This document shows positions 53,517 through 64,000 of a stretch of DNA of 64,000 nt, piece by piece. Origin of the DNA: Paraburkholderia sp. LEh10 (GTDB taxonomy: Bacteria; Pseudomonadota; Gammaproteobacteria; Burkholderiales; Burkholderiaceae); contig NZ_JAGIPX010000008.1 of assembly GCF_017814945.1 (NCBI RefSeq), positions 151,904 to 215,903 of the forward strand, given 5' to 3'. Position numbers and translations under genes: made by a program. The notes beneath the pieces are model-generated. The model ran no database searches, was not told where the DNA came from, and saw nothing but the letters and a program-made list of their open reading frames with translations. Position 1 is the stretch's first letter, and each line of letters begins with the position of its first letter.

Positions 53517-54188
53517 TCGGAGGGAACGTGCGTATGGAGTGCTCGCCACACACAGCAGACATGTGGGCCGTACGCGCGCTGGCGCGCTTGACTGCGAGAA
53601 AGGCACTGTCATGACGGGTATCTTGCCGAACCCGGCGTGTTGGTGAACGCGCGCGACAAGGCCGCGGCCATGCGTTTTGTTGCGGCGGATGCTGCGCTCA
53701 CGTCCGGTGCCGCGGCAGATCGTTGGTCCGATCCGGCCGTACTGCGCGTTTCCCCGACACCGAATGAATGCGGCATCTCATCGCGCCATTCTCGACGAAC
53801 GCCTCGCTAAATGGCTTGGCTTCAATGTCCCGTCGCGGCCCGCGAAGGTGAATGATTAGGATAACTAGTTTTCCAGGTTTGACGCGTGTTGACGCGAACA
53901 CCGTTGCTTAGGTGCGCCGGAGCAGTCGTGCCGCAACCATGTGTTACGACAATAAGTTCGTCACTGGCAGGCGAGCGTTCGTGGGCGTCGACGCGGGCGT
54001 CTACTGGTGCGAGCTTGGTAGCCCTCTCTAAAGCTCCCCGTCGGTGCGCAGAAGCAGCGAGTGTGGCGGCGCTGAGGTCGGGCTGCAGCGGAGTTGCCCG
54101 AATCGCCAAAACAGTGGCGTGAACCGCATACACTGCTCACGCCCGATTCGCGCCTGCCATGCGGCAGGAATGGGGCGAAAAAAGGGCG
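53517..54188. other. Intergenic region, no gene recognised
   Basis: About 670 bp between the catabolic operon and the terminator pair. Open frames on both strands have poor codon bias and no family likeness. Confidence 0.4.
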
Positions 54189-54257
54189 AAAAAAAAGGCG
54201 CCATGTGACCATGGCGCCTTCAAAAAGTTCTAGCCATTCCGAGGGCCGTGCTAGAAC
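54189..54257 (-). terminator. Two consecutive minus-strand terminator hairpins
   Basis: Reading minus: stem GTTCTAGC / GCTAGAAC with 15-nt loop (54227-54257) followed by five T; then perfect 11-bp stem AAGGCGCCATG / CATGGCGCCTT, loop GTCA (54195-54220), followed by eight T. No gene lies upstream of them on this strand except a possible 43-codon ORF (54251-54382) ending in the first hairpin. They may end a small RNA starting near 54380. Confidence 0.75.
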
Positions 54258-54551
54258 CTGAGAGACGGTGCTGAAATCCTGCGCTCGAAGTGCTGCCATA
54301 ACCGCCACGGCGCCGGCACTTGTCGCCAGCTTGTTACCGATTTTGCGTGCAATGGCCCTACACTTTCGAAATCTAGTTCCATTTTTTACGGTAATGCTGA
54401 CTAAGTCAAGCAAAATTTAATCGCGCCGGCTGGCCCGAAAATTACCTTCCGATACAATGAATCGCCGCAGGAAAAAGAACTTAGGCGTTGCTGAGAGAAT
54501 GCCTAAGCGCGCTTCAGAGGATTCCCCTCCCCCGAGCGCGTCCCACTATCT

Positions 54552-54566
54552 TGAAATAACGTTTCA
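54552..54566 (+). promoter_or_regulatory. 15-bp palindrome at the IclR gene start
   Basis: TGAAA-TAACG-TTTCA, 10 bp upstream of the ATG at 54577. Its size resembles the IclR consensus TGGAAATNATTTCCA. Possible autoregulatory site. Confidence 0.4.
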
Positions 54567-54576
54567 TAAAAACCAC

Positions 54577-55413
54577 ATGAACCACTCATCGACGCGCCCG
54601 CCCGCCATCGATTCCCCGAAGGAAAAGGACGGCACCGGCGACGAGGTCACCGCGCTCGCGCGCGGCCTGACGGTGCTGCGGCGAGTCGCCGCCGCCGACG
54701 CGCCCCTGTCAAACCGCGAACTGACGGAGCTGACGGGCATTCCAAAACCGACCGTGTCGCGGATCACCGCGACCCTGGTCAGCGCGGGCTTTCTGTTCCG
54801 CTTGCCGGACAGCGAGCGCTTCGTGCTGACCTCGTCGGTGCTGGAGCTGAGCAACAGCTTTCTGCGCAACTTCGACATTCGCGCGCGCTCGCGGCCGTTC
54901 CTGATCGAGCTGGCCGAGCGCACGTCGCTGTCGGTGCATCTGGCCGTGCGCGACCGGCTCGATATGGTCGTCATCGATGCCATCAAGCCGCGCTCGGCCG
55001 TGCTGGTGTCGCGTCTGGACGTCGGCTCGCGGATGGACCTGCCGCGCACGGCCGTGGGCCGCGCGTATCTGGCCGCGCTGTCCGCGACGGACCGTCAAAA
55101 CCTGTTGACAGGCTTGCAGGCCGCGACGGGCGACGACTGGGGCCACATCAGCAACCGCCTCGACGCCGCACTGCGCGAGACGACGGCGCAAGGCTTCGCG
55201 ATTGCGACGGGCGAGTGGCACGAAGGGCTCAATGCCATCGCGGCCGGCTTCATCGGCCCTTCGGGCGAACGCTACGCCGTCAACTGCGGCGGCTCCGCTC
55301 ATCAGTGCCCGCGCGACTGGCTGGTGTCGCGCGCAGCCCCCGCGCTGCTCGAAACGATCGACAAGATCGTCCATGAGATCGGCGGCGCGCCCGGACGCAG
55401 ACTCGACGACTGA
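54577..55413 (+). CDS. IclR-family transcriptional regulator
   Basis: 278 residues. The HTH is NRELTELTGIPKPTVSRITATLVSAGFL; the effector domain holds FDIRARSRPFLIELAERTSL, MDLPRTAVGRAYLAAL, GLNAIAAGFIGPSGERYAVNC. ATG at 54577 lacks a clear ribosome-binding site, so a start further upstream (54499 or 54457) is possible. It faces the monooxygenase operon across 1.2 kb, and IclR proteins often control aromatic catabolism, so it likely regulated that operon. Confidence 0.85.
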   Translation: MNHSSTRPPAIDSPKEKDGTGDEVTALARGLTVLRRVAAADAPLSNRELTELTGIPKPTVSRITATLVSAGFLFRLPDSERFVLTSSVLELSNSFLRNFDIRARSRPFLIELAERTSLSVHLAVRDRLDMVVIDAIKPRSAVLVSRLDVGSRMDLPRTAVGRAYLAALSATDRQNLLTGLQAATGDDWGHISNRLDAALRETTAQGFAIATGEWHEGLNAIAAGFIGPSGERYAVNCGGSAHQCPRDWLVSRAAPALLETIDKIVHEIGGAPGRRLDD

Positions 55414-56002
55414 CGCGCGCATGCTTGCGCGCGCTTATCGCCGTGCGCATCGGCTGTCGTTTGACGCATGCGGACGGGCGACATCCGACACGCCGCCGAC
55501 GCATCGCCGACGCATCGCCGACGCACCGCTTCCGATCGCGCGACGGGCATGTAACCGTCGTAATCCGCCGAAAAATACGCCGCTGGACTGTAAGTCGGCC
55601 CGGGACGTAGCATCATGCTTTCCCGCGCGCCCACGCAGCGTGCGGCCGTCCCGGGCATGACCAGCCGGAGGGCTTGCACGGAACCATCGCCCGCCACGGC
55701 CGCAGCGGCTTGCGCCCGCAAGCCAGCCGCGGGCGATCGCACTTCGTCAGGCGCACGCAGCGCGACGGCCGCACGGAGGCCCGCATGCGCAGCGGGCGCA
55801 AACACGGCCATCTGGGAGGAGCCGTCAATCATGCCGACAACGCGTCCGGCCCGCCTTCGCGGCCGCCGTCACGTCACGGTCGTCTCGGTGAGCCACGCAT
55901 CGCGTAGCATCGCGGGGGCACGCGCGGCCGACAACAACCAGCGCCCGGCAGGCGACCGCCGGCCGCGCATTGCACGTTTGCTTCAATTCACGCCAGAAAC
56001 CG
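55414..56002. other. Intergenic region upstream of the efflux operon
   Basis: 589 bp. Holds a short 11-bp tandem repeat (GACGCATCGCC, 3 copies, last imperfect, 55498-55530). A 177-codon minus-strand frame (55302-55832) and a plus-strand one are both open but have no family likeness; I call neither. Confidence 0.45.
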
Positions 56003-57451
56003 ATGGACGAACAAAAAAAGCAGCCTGAACCTTCACGCAACGCCGCTCCCGCCAGCCTGCCTCTCGCGGCCGGACCGGGGCCGGGCGCCGTCAAGCGGCA
56101 TCGCGGCCGCACGATCGCGTTGATCGTCGCCGTCGCGCTCATCGCGGGCATCGTGCTGGTGCGCTGGCATCCATGGAACAGGAGCGCCGACGGCGCGAGC
56201 GCGGCAACGGGCGCGAGCGGCGCGCAGGCAGGCCGCGCCGGCCGCCACGGCGGCGGCCCGGCCGGGATGAACCAGCCGCAGCCCGTTCACGTCGCCGCCG
56301 CGAGGCAAGGCGACATGCCCGTCGTGCTGAACGCGCTCGGCACCGTCACGCCGCTCGCGAACGTCACAGTGCGCACGCAACTGTCGGGCACGCTGCAGAC
56401 GGTCGCGTTCGAGGAAGGCCAGATGGTCAAGAAAGGCGATCTGCTTGCGCAGGTCGATCCGCGCCCGTATCAGATCAGCCTTGCCAATGCTGAAGGCACG
56501 CTCGCAAAAGATCAGGCGCTTCTGCAAACTGCCCGCCTCGATCTGAAGCGCTATCAGACGCTGCTCGCGCAAGACTCGATCGCGAGCCAGCAGGTTGATA
56601 CGCAGGCATCGCTCGTCAAGCAGTACGAAGGCCAGGTCAAGGCCGACCAGGCGAACATCGACACCTTCAAGCTCGATCTCACCTACGCGCGCATTACGGC
56701 GCCCGTGTCGGGCCGGGTCGGTCTGCGCCAGGTCGACGCCGGCAACTACGTGACGCCCGGCGACACGAACGGCGTGGTCGTCATCACGCAGTTGCAGCCG
56801 ATCAGCGTGATCTTCACGACGTCCGAGGACAACCTGCCCGCCATTCTGAAGGGCATGCGTTCGAACTCGAAGATGTCGGTGACGGCGTATGACCGCAGCA
56901 ACACGACGTCGCTCGAAACCGGCTATCTGGAAACCATCGATAACCAGATCGACACCACGACGGGCACCGTGAAGCTGCGCGCGACGTTCCAGAACAACGA
57001 GGGCCTGCTGTTCCCGAACCAGTTCGTCAACACGCGGCTGCTCGTGAACGTCATCAAGGACGCCGTCATCGTGCCGACTTCGGCGGTGCTCAACGGCTCG
57101 GTGGGCGCGTTCGTGTATGTCGTGAAGCCGGACAACACGGTGAGCGTGCGCCCCGTCAAGGTCGGCCCCGTCGACGGCGAGCGCACCAGCATCGCATCGG
57201 GGCTGCAGGTCGGCGAGCGCGTCGTGATCGACGGCTCGGACCGCCTGAAGGAAGGCGCGAAAATCACCATTCCAGAGGACCGCCCGCGTGGCGCATCGGG
57301 TGCTTCGGGTGCTTCGGGTGCTTCGGGTGCTTCGGGTGCTTCGGGTGCATCGGGTGCATCGGGCGCGTGGGGTGCTTCGGGCACGCGCGCTGCATCAGGC
57401 GCAGCGGGCGCGCACCGTCATCGTCATGCGTCGCAGACGTCGGCGGAATAA
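56003..57451 (+). CDS. mdtA: RND efflux periplasmic adaptor (MdtA-like)
   Basis: 482 residues. N-terminal membrane anchor (TIALIVAVALIAGIVLV at about residues 36-52), Gly/Ala-rich linker, then the MFP domains: LGTVTPLANVTVRTQLSGTL, FEEGQMVKKGDLLAQVDPRPYQ, alpha-hairpin about QALLQTARLDLKRYQTLLAQ, and ITAPVSGRVGLRQVDAGNYV. The C-terminus ends in a GASGASGAS tail built from 9-bp repeats. ATG at 56003; no strong ribosome-binding site seen. First of the mdtA-mdtB-mdtC-like operon (15-nt gap). No outer-membrane factor gene is in the window. Confidence 0.9.
   Translation: MDEQKKQPEPSRNAAPASLPLAAGPGPGAVKRHRGRTIALIVAVALIAGIVLVRWHPWNRSADGASAATGASGAQAGRAGRHGGGPAGMNQPQPVHVAAARQGDMPVVLNALGTVTPLANVTVRTQLSGTLQTVAFEEGQMVKKGDLLAQVDPRPYQISLANAEGTLAKDQALLQTARLDLKRYQTLLAQDSIASQQVDTQASLVKQYEGQVKADQANIDTFKLDLTYARITAPVSGRVGLRQVDAGNYVTPGDTNGVVVITQLQPISVIFTTSEDNLPAILKGMRSNSKMSVTAYDRSNTTSLETGYLETIDNQIDTTTGTVKLRATFQNNEGLLFPNQFVNTRLLVNVIKDAVIVPTSAVLNGSVGAFVYVVKPDNTVSVRPVKVGPVDGERTSIASGLQVGERVVIDGSDRLKEGAKITIPEDRPRGASGASGASGASGASGASGASGASGAWGASGTRAASGAAGAHRHRHASQTSAE
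57290..57379 (+). repeat. Tandem 9-bp repeats coding Gly-Ala-Ser
   Basis: Ten 9-bp units, five of them identical GGTGCTTCG, with GCA and GCG variants and one GGCGCGTGG. They lie in frame in the 3' end of mdtA, adding a flexible GAS tail. Confidence 0.95.
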
Positions 57452-57466
57452 GGTACGGCGCTTCGC

Positions 57467-60400
57467 ATGAATCCATCCCGCGCCTTTATCCTGCGCCCCG
57501 TCGGCACCGCCCTGCTGATGGCGGCGATCATGCTGGTCGGGCTCGTCGCCCTGCGATTTTTGCCCCTTTCCGCGCTGCCCGAGGTCGATTACCCGACCAT
57601 CCAGGTGCAGACGTTCTATCCGGGCGCGAGCCCCGACGTGATGACGTCGTCGGTGACGGCGCCGCTCGAGCGGCAGTTCGGGCAGATGCCGTCGCTGAAC
57701 CAGATGTCGTCGCAAAGCTCGGCGGGCTCGTCGATCATCACGCTGCAGTTCAGCCTCGACCTGCCGCTCGACGTCGCCGAGCAGGAAGTCCAGGCCGCGA
57801 TCAATGCAGCAGGCAACCTGCTGCCGTCCGACCTGCCCGCGCCCCCCATCTACGCGAAGGTCAACCCGGCCGACGCGCCCATCCTCACGCTGGCGATCAC
57901 GTCGAAGTCGATGCCGCTCACCGACGTGCAGGACATCGCCGACACGCGTCTCGCGCAGAAGATCTCGCAGGTGGCGGGCGTCGGCCTCGTGAGCCTGTCG
58001 GGCGGCCAGCGCCCCGCCGTGCGCATCCAGGCCAACCCGCGCGCGCTCGCGTCGTATGGGCTGAATCTCGACGACTTGCGCACGACCATCTCGAACCTCA
58101 ACGTCAACACGCCAAAAGGCAGCTTCGACGGCCCATCACGCTCATACACGATCAACGCGAACGACCAGCTGACGGATGCCGACGCATACAAGAGCGCCGT
58201 CGTCGCGTACAGGAACGGCCGCCCGGTGATGCTGACGGATGTCGCGACCATCGTCTCCGGCGCGGAGAACACGAAGCTCGGCGCGTGGGTCAACGACACG
58301 CCCGCGATCATCCTGAACGTGCAGCGCCAGCCTGGCGCGAACGTGATCCAGGTGGTCGACAGCATCAAGAAGCTGCTGCCCACGCTTCAGCAGTCGCTGC
58401 CCGCCGCGCTCGAAGTGCAGATCGTCACCGACCGCACGACGACGATCCGCGCGTCGGTGCGCGACGTGCAGTTCGAGTTGCTGATGTCGGTCGTGCTGGT
58501 CGTGCTGGTGATGTATCTGTTCCTCGCGAACGTCTACGCGACGATCATTCCGAGCCTTTCCGTGCCGCTCTCGCTGATCGGCACGCTCGCCGTGATGTAC
58601 CTGTGCGGCTTTTCGCTCGACAACCTGTCGCTGATGGCGTTGACGATCGCGACGGGCTTCGTGGTCGACGACGCGATCGTGATGATCGAGAACATTGCGC
58701 GCTACGTCGAGGAAGGCGACACGCCGCTGGAAGCCGCGCTGAAAGGCTCGAAGCAGATCGGCTTCACGATCATTTCGCTGACGGTCTCGCTGATCGCCGT
58801 GCTGATCCCGCTGCTCTTCATGGGCGACGTGGTCGGGCGGCTGTTCCATGAATTCGCGATCACGCTTGCCGTGACCATCGTGATTTCGGCCGTGGTCTCG
58901 CTCACGCTCGTCCCGATGATGTGCGCGAAGCTCCTGCGCCACACGCCGCCGAAGGACAGCCATCGCTTCGAAGCGCGCGCGCACGCCGCCATCGACTGGA
59001 TCATCGCGCGCTATGCCGTCGCGCTCGAATGGGTGCTCGACCGCCAGCGCGCAACGCTGTTCGTCGCCGTGCTCACGCTCGTGCTGACGGGCGTGCTGTA
59101 CGTGTTCATCCCAAAGGGCTTCTTCCCCGTGCAGGACACGGGTGTGATCCAGGCGATCACCCAGGCGCCGCAGTCGGTGTCGTACGCATCGATGGCGCAG
59201 CGCCAGCAGGCGCTCGCCGCCGAGATCCTGAAAAACCCGAATGTCGATAGCCTCACGTCGTTCATCGGCGTGGACGGCAGCAACATCACGCTGAACAGCG
59301 GCCGCATGCTGATCAACCTGAAGCCGCGCGACGACCGCAACGCGAGCGCGAGCGACGTGATCCGCCAGTTGCAGCGCGACACGTCGCACATTCCAGGCGC
59401 GACGCTCTACATGCAGCCGGTGCAGGATCTGACCATCGATTCGACGGTGAGTCCGACGCAGTATCAGTTCATGCTGACCGATCCGAACATCGGCGAATTC
59501 GCGACCTGGGTGCCGAAGCTGATGGAGCGCCTGCAGCAGTCGCCCGAACTCGTCGACGTCGCCACCGATCTGCAGAACAACGGGCAGTCGGTCTATGTGG
59601 AAATCGACCGCGCTTCGGCAGCGCGCTACGGCATCACGCCCGCAACCGTCGACAACGCGCTGTACGACGCGTTCGGCCAGCGCATCATCTCGACGATCTT
59701 CACGCAGTCGAACCAGTACCGCGTGATTCTCGAAGCGCAGCCGCGGATGCAGCACTACACGGACTCGCTCAATTCGATCTACCTGCCGTCGTCGACATCG
59801 GCGGGCGGCCAGGTGCCCCTCACGTCGATCGCGAGCTTCCATGAGCGGCCCGCGCCGCTACTCGTCACGCACCTGAGCCAGTTCCCCGCCACGACCGTGT
59901 CGTTCAACCTCGCGCCGGGCGCGTCGCTCGGCGCGGCGGTGAAGGCGATCCAGCAGGCTGAAAAGGACATCGGCTTGCCCGCGTCGTTCCAGACGCGCTT
60001 CCAGGGCGCGGCGCTCGCGTTCCAGGCGTCGCTTGCGAACGAGCTGTTCCTGATCCTCGCGGCCATCGTCACGATGTATATCGTGCTCGGCGTGCTGTAC
60101 GAGAGCTTCGTGCACCCCATCACGATCCTGTCGACGCTGCCGTCGGCGGGCGTCGGCGCGCTGCTCGCGCTGCTGCTCACGGGCCATGATCTCGACATCA
60201 TCGGCATCATCGGCATCGTGCTGCTGATCGGTATCGTGAAGAAGAACGCGATCATGATGATCGATTTCGCGCTCGAAGCCGAGCGCGAGCATGGCAAGCC
60301 GCCGCGCGAGGCGATCTACCAGGCGTGTCTGCTGCGCTTCCGCCCGATCCTGATGACGACGATGGCGGCGCTGCTCGGCGCGCTGCCGCTGATGCTCGGC

Positions 60401-60592
60401 ACGGGCGCGGGCTCCGAGCTGCGCCGTCCCCTCGGTATCGCGATCGCGGGCGGCCTGATCGTCAGCCAGTTGCTGACGCTGTTTACGACGCCTGTCATTT
60501 ATCTCGGCTTCGATTCGATTGCGCGGCGCCTGCGCGAGCGCTTTCATCGCGACGGGCACCCGACGCCGCCCGTCACGGGCAGCGACGTCTGA
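57467..60592 (+). CDS. mdtB: RND efflux transporter (MdtB-like, first copy)
   Basis: 1041 residues, a full RND proton antiporter. N-terminus [20 protein letters not shown], 12 predicted membrane helices, two periplasmic loops. The proton-relay Asp pair is in [18 protein letters not shown]. Starts 15 nt after mdtA and is followed 17 nt on by a second, related transporter; the MdtBC type is a heteromultimer of two such subunits, so both are probably needed. MdtB and not MdtC is chosen by gene order only. Confidence 0.9.
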   Translation: MNPSRAFILRPVGTALLMAAIMLVGLVALRFLPLSALPEVDYPTIQVQTFYPGASPDVMTSSVTAPLERQFGQMPSLNQMSSQSSAGSSIITLQFSLDLPLDVAEQEVQAAINAAGNLLPSDLPAPPIYAKVNPADAPILTLAITSKSMPLTDVQDIADTRLAQKISQVAGVGLVSLSGGQRPAVRIQANPRALASYGLNLDDLRTTISNLNVNTPKGSFDGPSRSYTINANDQLTDADAYKSAVVAYRNGRPVMLTDVATIVSGAENTKLGAWVNDTPAIILNVQRQPGANVIQVVDSIKKLLPTLQQSLPAALEVQIVTDRTTTIRASVRDVQFELLMSVVLVVLVMYLFLANVYATIIPSLSVPLSLIGTLAVMYLCGFSLDNLSLMALTIATGFVVDDAIVMIENIARYVEEGDTPLEAALKGSKQIGFTIISLTVSLIAVLIPLLFMGDVVGRLFHEFAITLAVTIVISAVVSLTLVPMMCAKLLRHTPPKDSHRFEARAHAAIDWIIARYAVALEWVLDRQRATLFVAVLTLVLTGVLYVFIPKGFFPVQDTGVIQAITQAPQSVSYASMAQRQQALAAEILKNPNVDSLTSFIGVDGSNITLNSGRMLINLKPRDDRNASASDVIRQLQRDTSHIPGATLYMQPVQDLTIDSTVSPTQYQFMLTDPNIGEFATWVPKLMERLQQSPELVDVATDLQNNGQSVYVEIDRASAARYGITPATVDNALYDAFGQRIISTIFTQSNQYRVILEAQPRMQHYTDSLNSIYLPSSTSAGGQVPLTSIASFHERPAPLLVTHLSQFPATTVSFNLAPGASLGAAVKAIQQAEKDIGLPASFQTRFQGAALAFQASLANELFLILAAIVTMYIVLGVLYESFVHPITILSTLPSAGVGALLALLLTGHDLDIIGIIGIVLLIGIVKKNAIMMIDFALEAEREHGKPPREAIYQACLLRFRPILMTTMAALLGALPLMLGTGAGSELRRPLGIAIAGGLIVSQLLTLFTTPVIYLGFDSIARRLRERFHRDGHPTPPVTGSDV

Positions 60593-60609
60593 ATGAAGAG
60601 GCACAAACG

Positions 60610-63600
60610 ATGAACCTGTCGCGTCCTTTCATTCAGCGCCCTGTCGCCACCACGCTGCTCGCGGTCGGCATTGCGCTATCGGGCCTCTTCGCGTTCGCGA
60701 AGCTGCCCGTCGCTCCGTTGCCGCAGGTCGATTTCCCGACCATTTCGATTCAGGCGAGCCTGCCGGGCGCAAGCCCGGAAACCGTCGCGACCAGCGTGGC
60801 GAGTCCCCTCGAACGGCATCTCGGGTCGATCGCCGACGTCACCGAAATGACGTCGACGAGCGCTGTCGGCTCGGCGCGCATCACGATGCAGTTCGGCCTG
60901 AACCGCAACATCGACGGCGCCGCGCGCGACGTGCAGGCGGCCATCAACGCGGCGCGCGCGGATCTGCCCGCGAGCCTGCGGCAGAACCCGACCTATCACA
61001 AGGTCAATCCCGCCGACGCGCCCATTCTGATTCTCGCGCTGACGTCGAAGACGATGACGGCGGGCCAGTTGTACGACTCCGCCGCGACCGTGCTGCAACA
61101 GTCGCTGTCACAGGTGGACGGCGTCGGCGAAGTCGATGTGAGCGGCTCGGCGAACCCGGCCGTGCGCGTCGAACTGGAGCCGCAGGCGCTCTTTCACTAC
61201 GGCATCGGTCTCGAAGACGTGCGCGCGGCGCTCGCGTCGGCGAATGCGAACAGCCCGAAAGGCTCGATCGAATTCGGCCCGAACCGCGTGCAGCTCTACA
61301 CCAACGACCAGGCCAAGCAGGCGTCGCAGTACAAGGACCTTGTGATCGCCTATCGCGACGGCGCGGCCGTGCATCTGTCGGACGTCGCGGAGGTGGTCGA
61401 TTCCGTCGAAGACCTGCGCAACCTCGGCCTGATGAACAACGAGCGCTCGGTGCTCGTCATTCTGTACCGGCAGCCGGGCGCGAACATCATCGAGACGATC
61501 GATCGCGTGAAAGCGATGATTCCGCAGCTGAAGGCGTCGCTGCCCGCCGCCGTCGAAGTCACGCCGACAGCCGACCGTTCGACCACCATCCGCGCATCGC
61601 TGATGGACACGGAGCACACGCTGATGATCGCCGTCGCGCTCGTCGTGATGGTCGTGTTCCTGTTTCTGCGCAACTGGCGCGCGACGCTGATTCCGAGCGT
61701 CGCCGTGCCGATCTCGATCATCGGCACGTTCGCGGCGATGTACCTGCTCGGGTTTTCGATCGACAACCTGTCGCTGATGGCGCTGACCATCGCAACGGGC
61801 TTCGTCGTCGACGATGCGATCGTCGTGCTGGAGAACATCGCGCGGCATGTCGAGAACGGCATGCCGCGCATGAAGGCGGCCTTCGTCGGCGCGCGCGAGG
61901 TCGGCTTCACGGTGATGTCGATCAGCATCTCGCTCGTCGCGGTGTTCCTGCCGATTCTGCTGATGGGCGGCATCGTCGGCCGGCTGTTCCGCGAGTTCGC
62001 GCTGACGCTGTCGCTCGCGATCGGCGTATCGCTGATGGTGTCGCTCACGCTGACGCCGATGATGTGCTCGCGGCTGCTGTTCGAGCCGCACGAAAAGAAG
62101 GACGAAGGCCGCTTCGCGCGCTGGCTCGAACGCGGCTTCAACGGGATGCAGCGCGGCTACGCGCGCACGCTCGGCTGGTCGCTGCGCCATCCGCGCCTGA
62201 TCCTCCTCGTGCTGCTCGCGACGATCGGGCTGAACGTCTGGCTGTACATCATCGTGCCAAAGGGCTTTTTCCCGCAGCAGGACACGGGGCGGCTCGTCGG
62301 CGGCATCCAGGCCGACCAGGCGACGTCGTTTCAGGCGATGAAGGTGAAGTTCTCCGAGATGATGCGCATCGTCCAGGCGAACCCGGCCGTCGACAGCGTG
62401 GTCGGCTTCACGGGCGGACGGCAATCCAACTCGGGTTTCATGTTCGTGTCGCTCAAGCCGAAGACCGAGCGCAAGATATCCGCCGATCAGGTGATCCAGC
62501 AGTTGCGCGGCCCGCTGTCGGGCGTCGCCGGCGCGCGTACGTTCTTGCAGGCGGTGCAGGATATTCGTGTCGGCGGCCGGCAGTCGAATGCGCAGTACCA
62601 GTTCACATTGCTCTCCGACACCACGGCCGATCTCTACAAATGGGCGCCGCGCCTGACGGAAGCGCTGCAAAAGCGCCCCGAACTCGCCGACGTCAATTCG
62701 GACCAGCAACAGGCCGGTCTCGAAGCGATGGTGACGATCGACCGCGCGACGGCGGCGCGACTGAACATCAAGCCCGCGCAGATCGACAACACGCTGTATG
62801 ACGCGTTCGGCCAGCGCCAGGTCTCGACGATCTACAACCCGTTGAACCAGTATCACGTCGTCATGGAAGTCGCGCCGAAATACTGGCAGAGCCCCGACAT
62901 GCTCAAGCAGGTGTGGATCAGCACATCGGGCGGCAGCGCGAGCGGCTCGCAGTCCACCAACGCGACAGCGGGCACGGTCACCTCGGCCGCCGCGACGGCG
63001 ACAGGTTCGTCGTCGGGCGGCACGGCGGGCACGACGGCATCGAGCGCGGCCGCCATCGCGGCGGACTCCGCGCGCAACCTCGCGAACAATTCGATTGCGG
63101 CGAGCGGCAAGTCGAGTGCATCGACGGGCGCGGCCGTGTCGACGTCGAAGGAAACGATGATTCCGCTTTCCGCGATCGCGAGCTTCGGTCCGGGCAATAC
63201 GCCCCTTGCCGTGAACCACCAGAGCCAGTTCGTCGCGTCGACGATCTCGTTCAACCTGCCGCCGGGCAAGTCGCTGTCGGAGGCGACCGGGATCATCTAC
63301 CAGACGATGGCCGAGATCGGCATGCCCGCGACCATCCACGGAAGCTTCCAGGGCACGGCGCAGGCGTTCCAGCAGTCGATGTCCGATCAGCCGATATTGA
63401 TTCTCGCGGCGCTTGCAGCCGTGTATATCGTGCTCGGCATTTTGTACGAGAGCTATATCCACCCGCTGACCATTCTGTCGACGCTGCCGTCAGCGGGTGT
63501 TGGCGCGCTGCTCGCGCTGCTGCTGTTCAATACGGAGTTCAGCATCATTGCGCTGATCGCGGTGATTTTGCTGATCGGCATCGTGAAGAAGAACGCGATC

Positions 63601-63918
63601 ATGATGGTGGACTTTGCAATCGATGCGTCGCGGCAGGGGTTGTCGTCGCATGATGCGATCGAGCAGGCGTGTCTGTTGCGGTTCCGCCCGATCATGATGA
63701 CGACCTGCGCGGCATTGCTGGGGGCCTTGCCTTTGGCGTTTGGGCGAGGTGAAGGCGCGGAGCTGCGCGCGCCTTTGGGACTCGCGATCGTGGGTGGGTT
63801 GATTGTGAGTCAGATGCTCACGTTGTATACGACACCTGTCGTGTATCTGTATATGGATCGGATTCGCGTGAGGTGGGAGGCGCGGCGGAACAAGGGCGTG
63901 CGGCGGGCGGCTTCTTGA
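60610..63918 (+). CDS. mdtC: RND efflux transporter (MdtC-like) with a Ser/Ala/Thr/Gly insertion
   Basis: 1102 residues. N-terminus [39 protein letters not shown] for the Asp pair. Near residues 770-850 (about 62923-63165) an insertion of roughly 75 residues rich in Ser, Thr, Ala and Gly ([16 protein letters not shown]...) sits in the second periplasmic domain, just before [13 protein letters not shown]. Homologues normally lack it. The ATG at 60610 is 17 nt after mdtB. Confidence 0.9.
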   Translation: MNLSRPFIQRPVATTLLAVGIALSGLFAFAKLPVAPLPQVDFPTISIQASLPGASPETVATSVASPLERHLGSIADVTEMTSTSAVGSARITMQFGLNRNIDGAARDVQAAINAARADLPASLRQNPTYHKVNPADAPILILALTSKTMTAGQLYDSAATVLQQSLSQVDGVGEVDVSGSANPAVRVELEPQALFHYGIGLEDVRAALASANANSPKGSIEFGPNRVQLYTNDQAKQASQYKDLVIAYRDGAAVHLSDVAEVVDSVEDLRNLGLMNNERSVLVILYRQPGANIIETIDRVKAMIPQLKASLPAAVEVTPTADRSTTIRASLMDTEHTLMIAVALVVMVVFLFLRNWRATLIPSVAVPISIIGTFAAMYLLGFSIDNLSLMALTIATGFVVDDAIVVLENIARHVENGMPRMKAAFVGAREVGFTVMSISISLVAVFLPILLMGGIVGRLFREFALTLSLAIGVSLMVSLTLTPMMCSRLLFEPHEKKDEGRFARWLERGFNGMQRGYARTLGWSLRHPRLILLVLLATIGLNVWLYIIVPKGFFPQQDTGRLVGGIQADQATSFQAMKVKFSEMMRIVQANPAVDSVVGFTGGRQSNSGFMFVSLKPKTERKISADQVIQQLRGPLSGVAGARTFLQAVQDIRVGGRQSNAQYQFTLLSDTTADLYKWAPRLTEALQKRPELADVNSDQQQAGLEAMVTIDRATAARLNIKPAQIDNTLYDAFGQRQVSTIYNPLNQYHVVMEVAPKYWQSPDMLKQVWISTSGGSASGSQSTNATAGTVTSAAATATGSSSGGTAGTTASSAAAIAADSARNLANNSIAASGKSSASTGAAVSTSKETMIPLSAIASFGPGNTPLAVNHQSQFVASTISFNLPPGKSLSEATGIIYQTMAEIGMPATIHGSFQGTAQAFQQSMSDQPILILAALAAVYIVLGILYESYIHPLTILSTLPSAGVGALLALLLFNTEFSIIALIAVILLIGIVKKNAIMMVDFAIDASRQGLSSHDAIEQACLLRFRPIMMTTCAALLGALPLAFGRGEGAELRAPLGLAIVGGLIVSQMLTLYTTPVVYLYMDRIRVRWEARRNKGVRRAAS

Positions 63919-63924
63919 GGTTTT

Positions 63925-64000
63925 TTTGTTTTGCCGCTATCGCTGGCATCCGCGATGCGCCTCGCGGCGCGGGCGTCGCCCCTGTGCGGGGCGGCACTTA
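63925..64000. other. Start of a widespread Burkholderia-type intergenic repeat (partial)
   Basis: After mdtC the sequence reads into a CGCCCCTGTGCGGGGCGGCACTTA element with GC-rich inverted arms. Similar sequence is frequent between genes in this group (from memory). Cut by the window edge. Confidence 0.4.

Noticed and set aside
53961..54413. 150-codon minus-strand frame across the terminator pair
   Set aside because: It reads through two strong terminators and has no recognised domain.
55302..55832. 177-codon minus-strand frame in the pre-mdtA gap
   Set aside because: Overlaps the IclR coding end, lacks a ribosome-binding site, no recognisable domain.
58142..63462. Long minus-strand frames opposite the RND transporters
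   Set aside because: Antisense of mdtB/mdtC with Arg/His/Asp-rich composition.

Overview
The window is high-GC, gene-dense DNA that looks chromosomal and comes from a betaproteobacterium of the Burkholderia/Paraburkholderia group. The rimP-nusA-infB operon, the neighbouring rluB and scpB, a recC-recB-recD operon, Burkholderia-type porin sequence, many LysR genes and an MdtABC-type RND operon all point there. I see no rRNA, tRNA, CRISPR array or complete insertion sequence.

Layout. 1-4.4 kb: the minus-strand rimP-nusA-infB operon, with infB cut by the window edge, a strong sigma70 promoter and a leader hairpin plus U-tract that looks like a transcription attenuator. 4.6-10.1 kb (minus): rluB-like pseudouridine synthase, scpB, an aminotransferase and a LysR regulator. 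10.5-17.9 kb: small or hypothetical genes, including an orphan transposase N-terminal domain, two small exported proteins, a YdcF-like protein, an ABM monooxygenase, an EAL phosphodiesterase, arfB and a VC0807-like membrane protein. 17.9-27.1 kb: recC-recB-recD with ATGA overlaps. 27.3-34.1 kb: a FUSC transporter, an Lrp regulator divergent from a cysteine dioxygenase with a perfect Lrp-consensus palindrome between them, and an MscS channel. 34.4-39.5 kb: an NAD(P)-binding protein with an Rrf2 repressor and two matching operators, a lipoprotein, a GNAT, a DJ-1/PfpI protein and a CHASE3-like histidine kinase. 39.8-41.9 kb: amtB behind a sigma54 promoter and an NtrC-like site, then a fluoride riboswitch and crcB.

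42-49.3 kb is more accessory: two paralogous small proteins (one frameshifted), a histone-H1-like protein, a CHAD protein, a PRC-barrel protein, a frameshifted cysteine-hydrolase-like gene, a LysR regulator and a bacteriohemerythrin. 49.4-55.4 kb holds the remains of an aromatic-degradation operon: an HpaB-type flavin monooxygenase fused in frame to its flavin reductase, an extradiol dioxygenase, and a chimera made of the start of an RraA-like aldolase joined in frame to the back half of an outer-membrane porin. An IclR regulator stands divergently upstream. 56-64 kb is an mdtA-mdtB-mdtC-like RND efflux operon with unusual low-complexity inserts.

Most exciting observations: the porin/aldolase deletion chimera and monooxygenase-reductase fusion (a catabolic operon caught while decaying), the Rrf2 operator pair, the perfect Lrp box beside cysteine dioxygenase, the fluoride riboswitch-crcB pair, the rimP-nusA leader attenuator, and the duplicated small-protein pair with a frameshift at an A6 run. 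All function calls come from reading the sequence; no database search was run.
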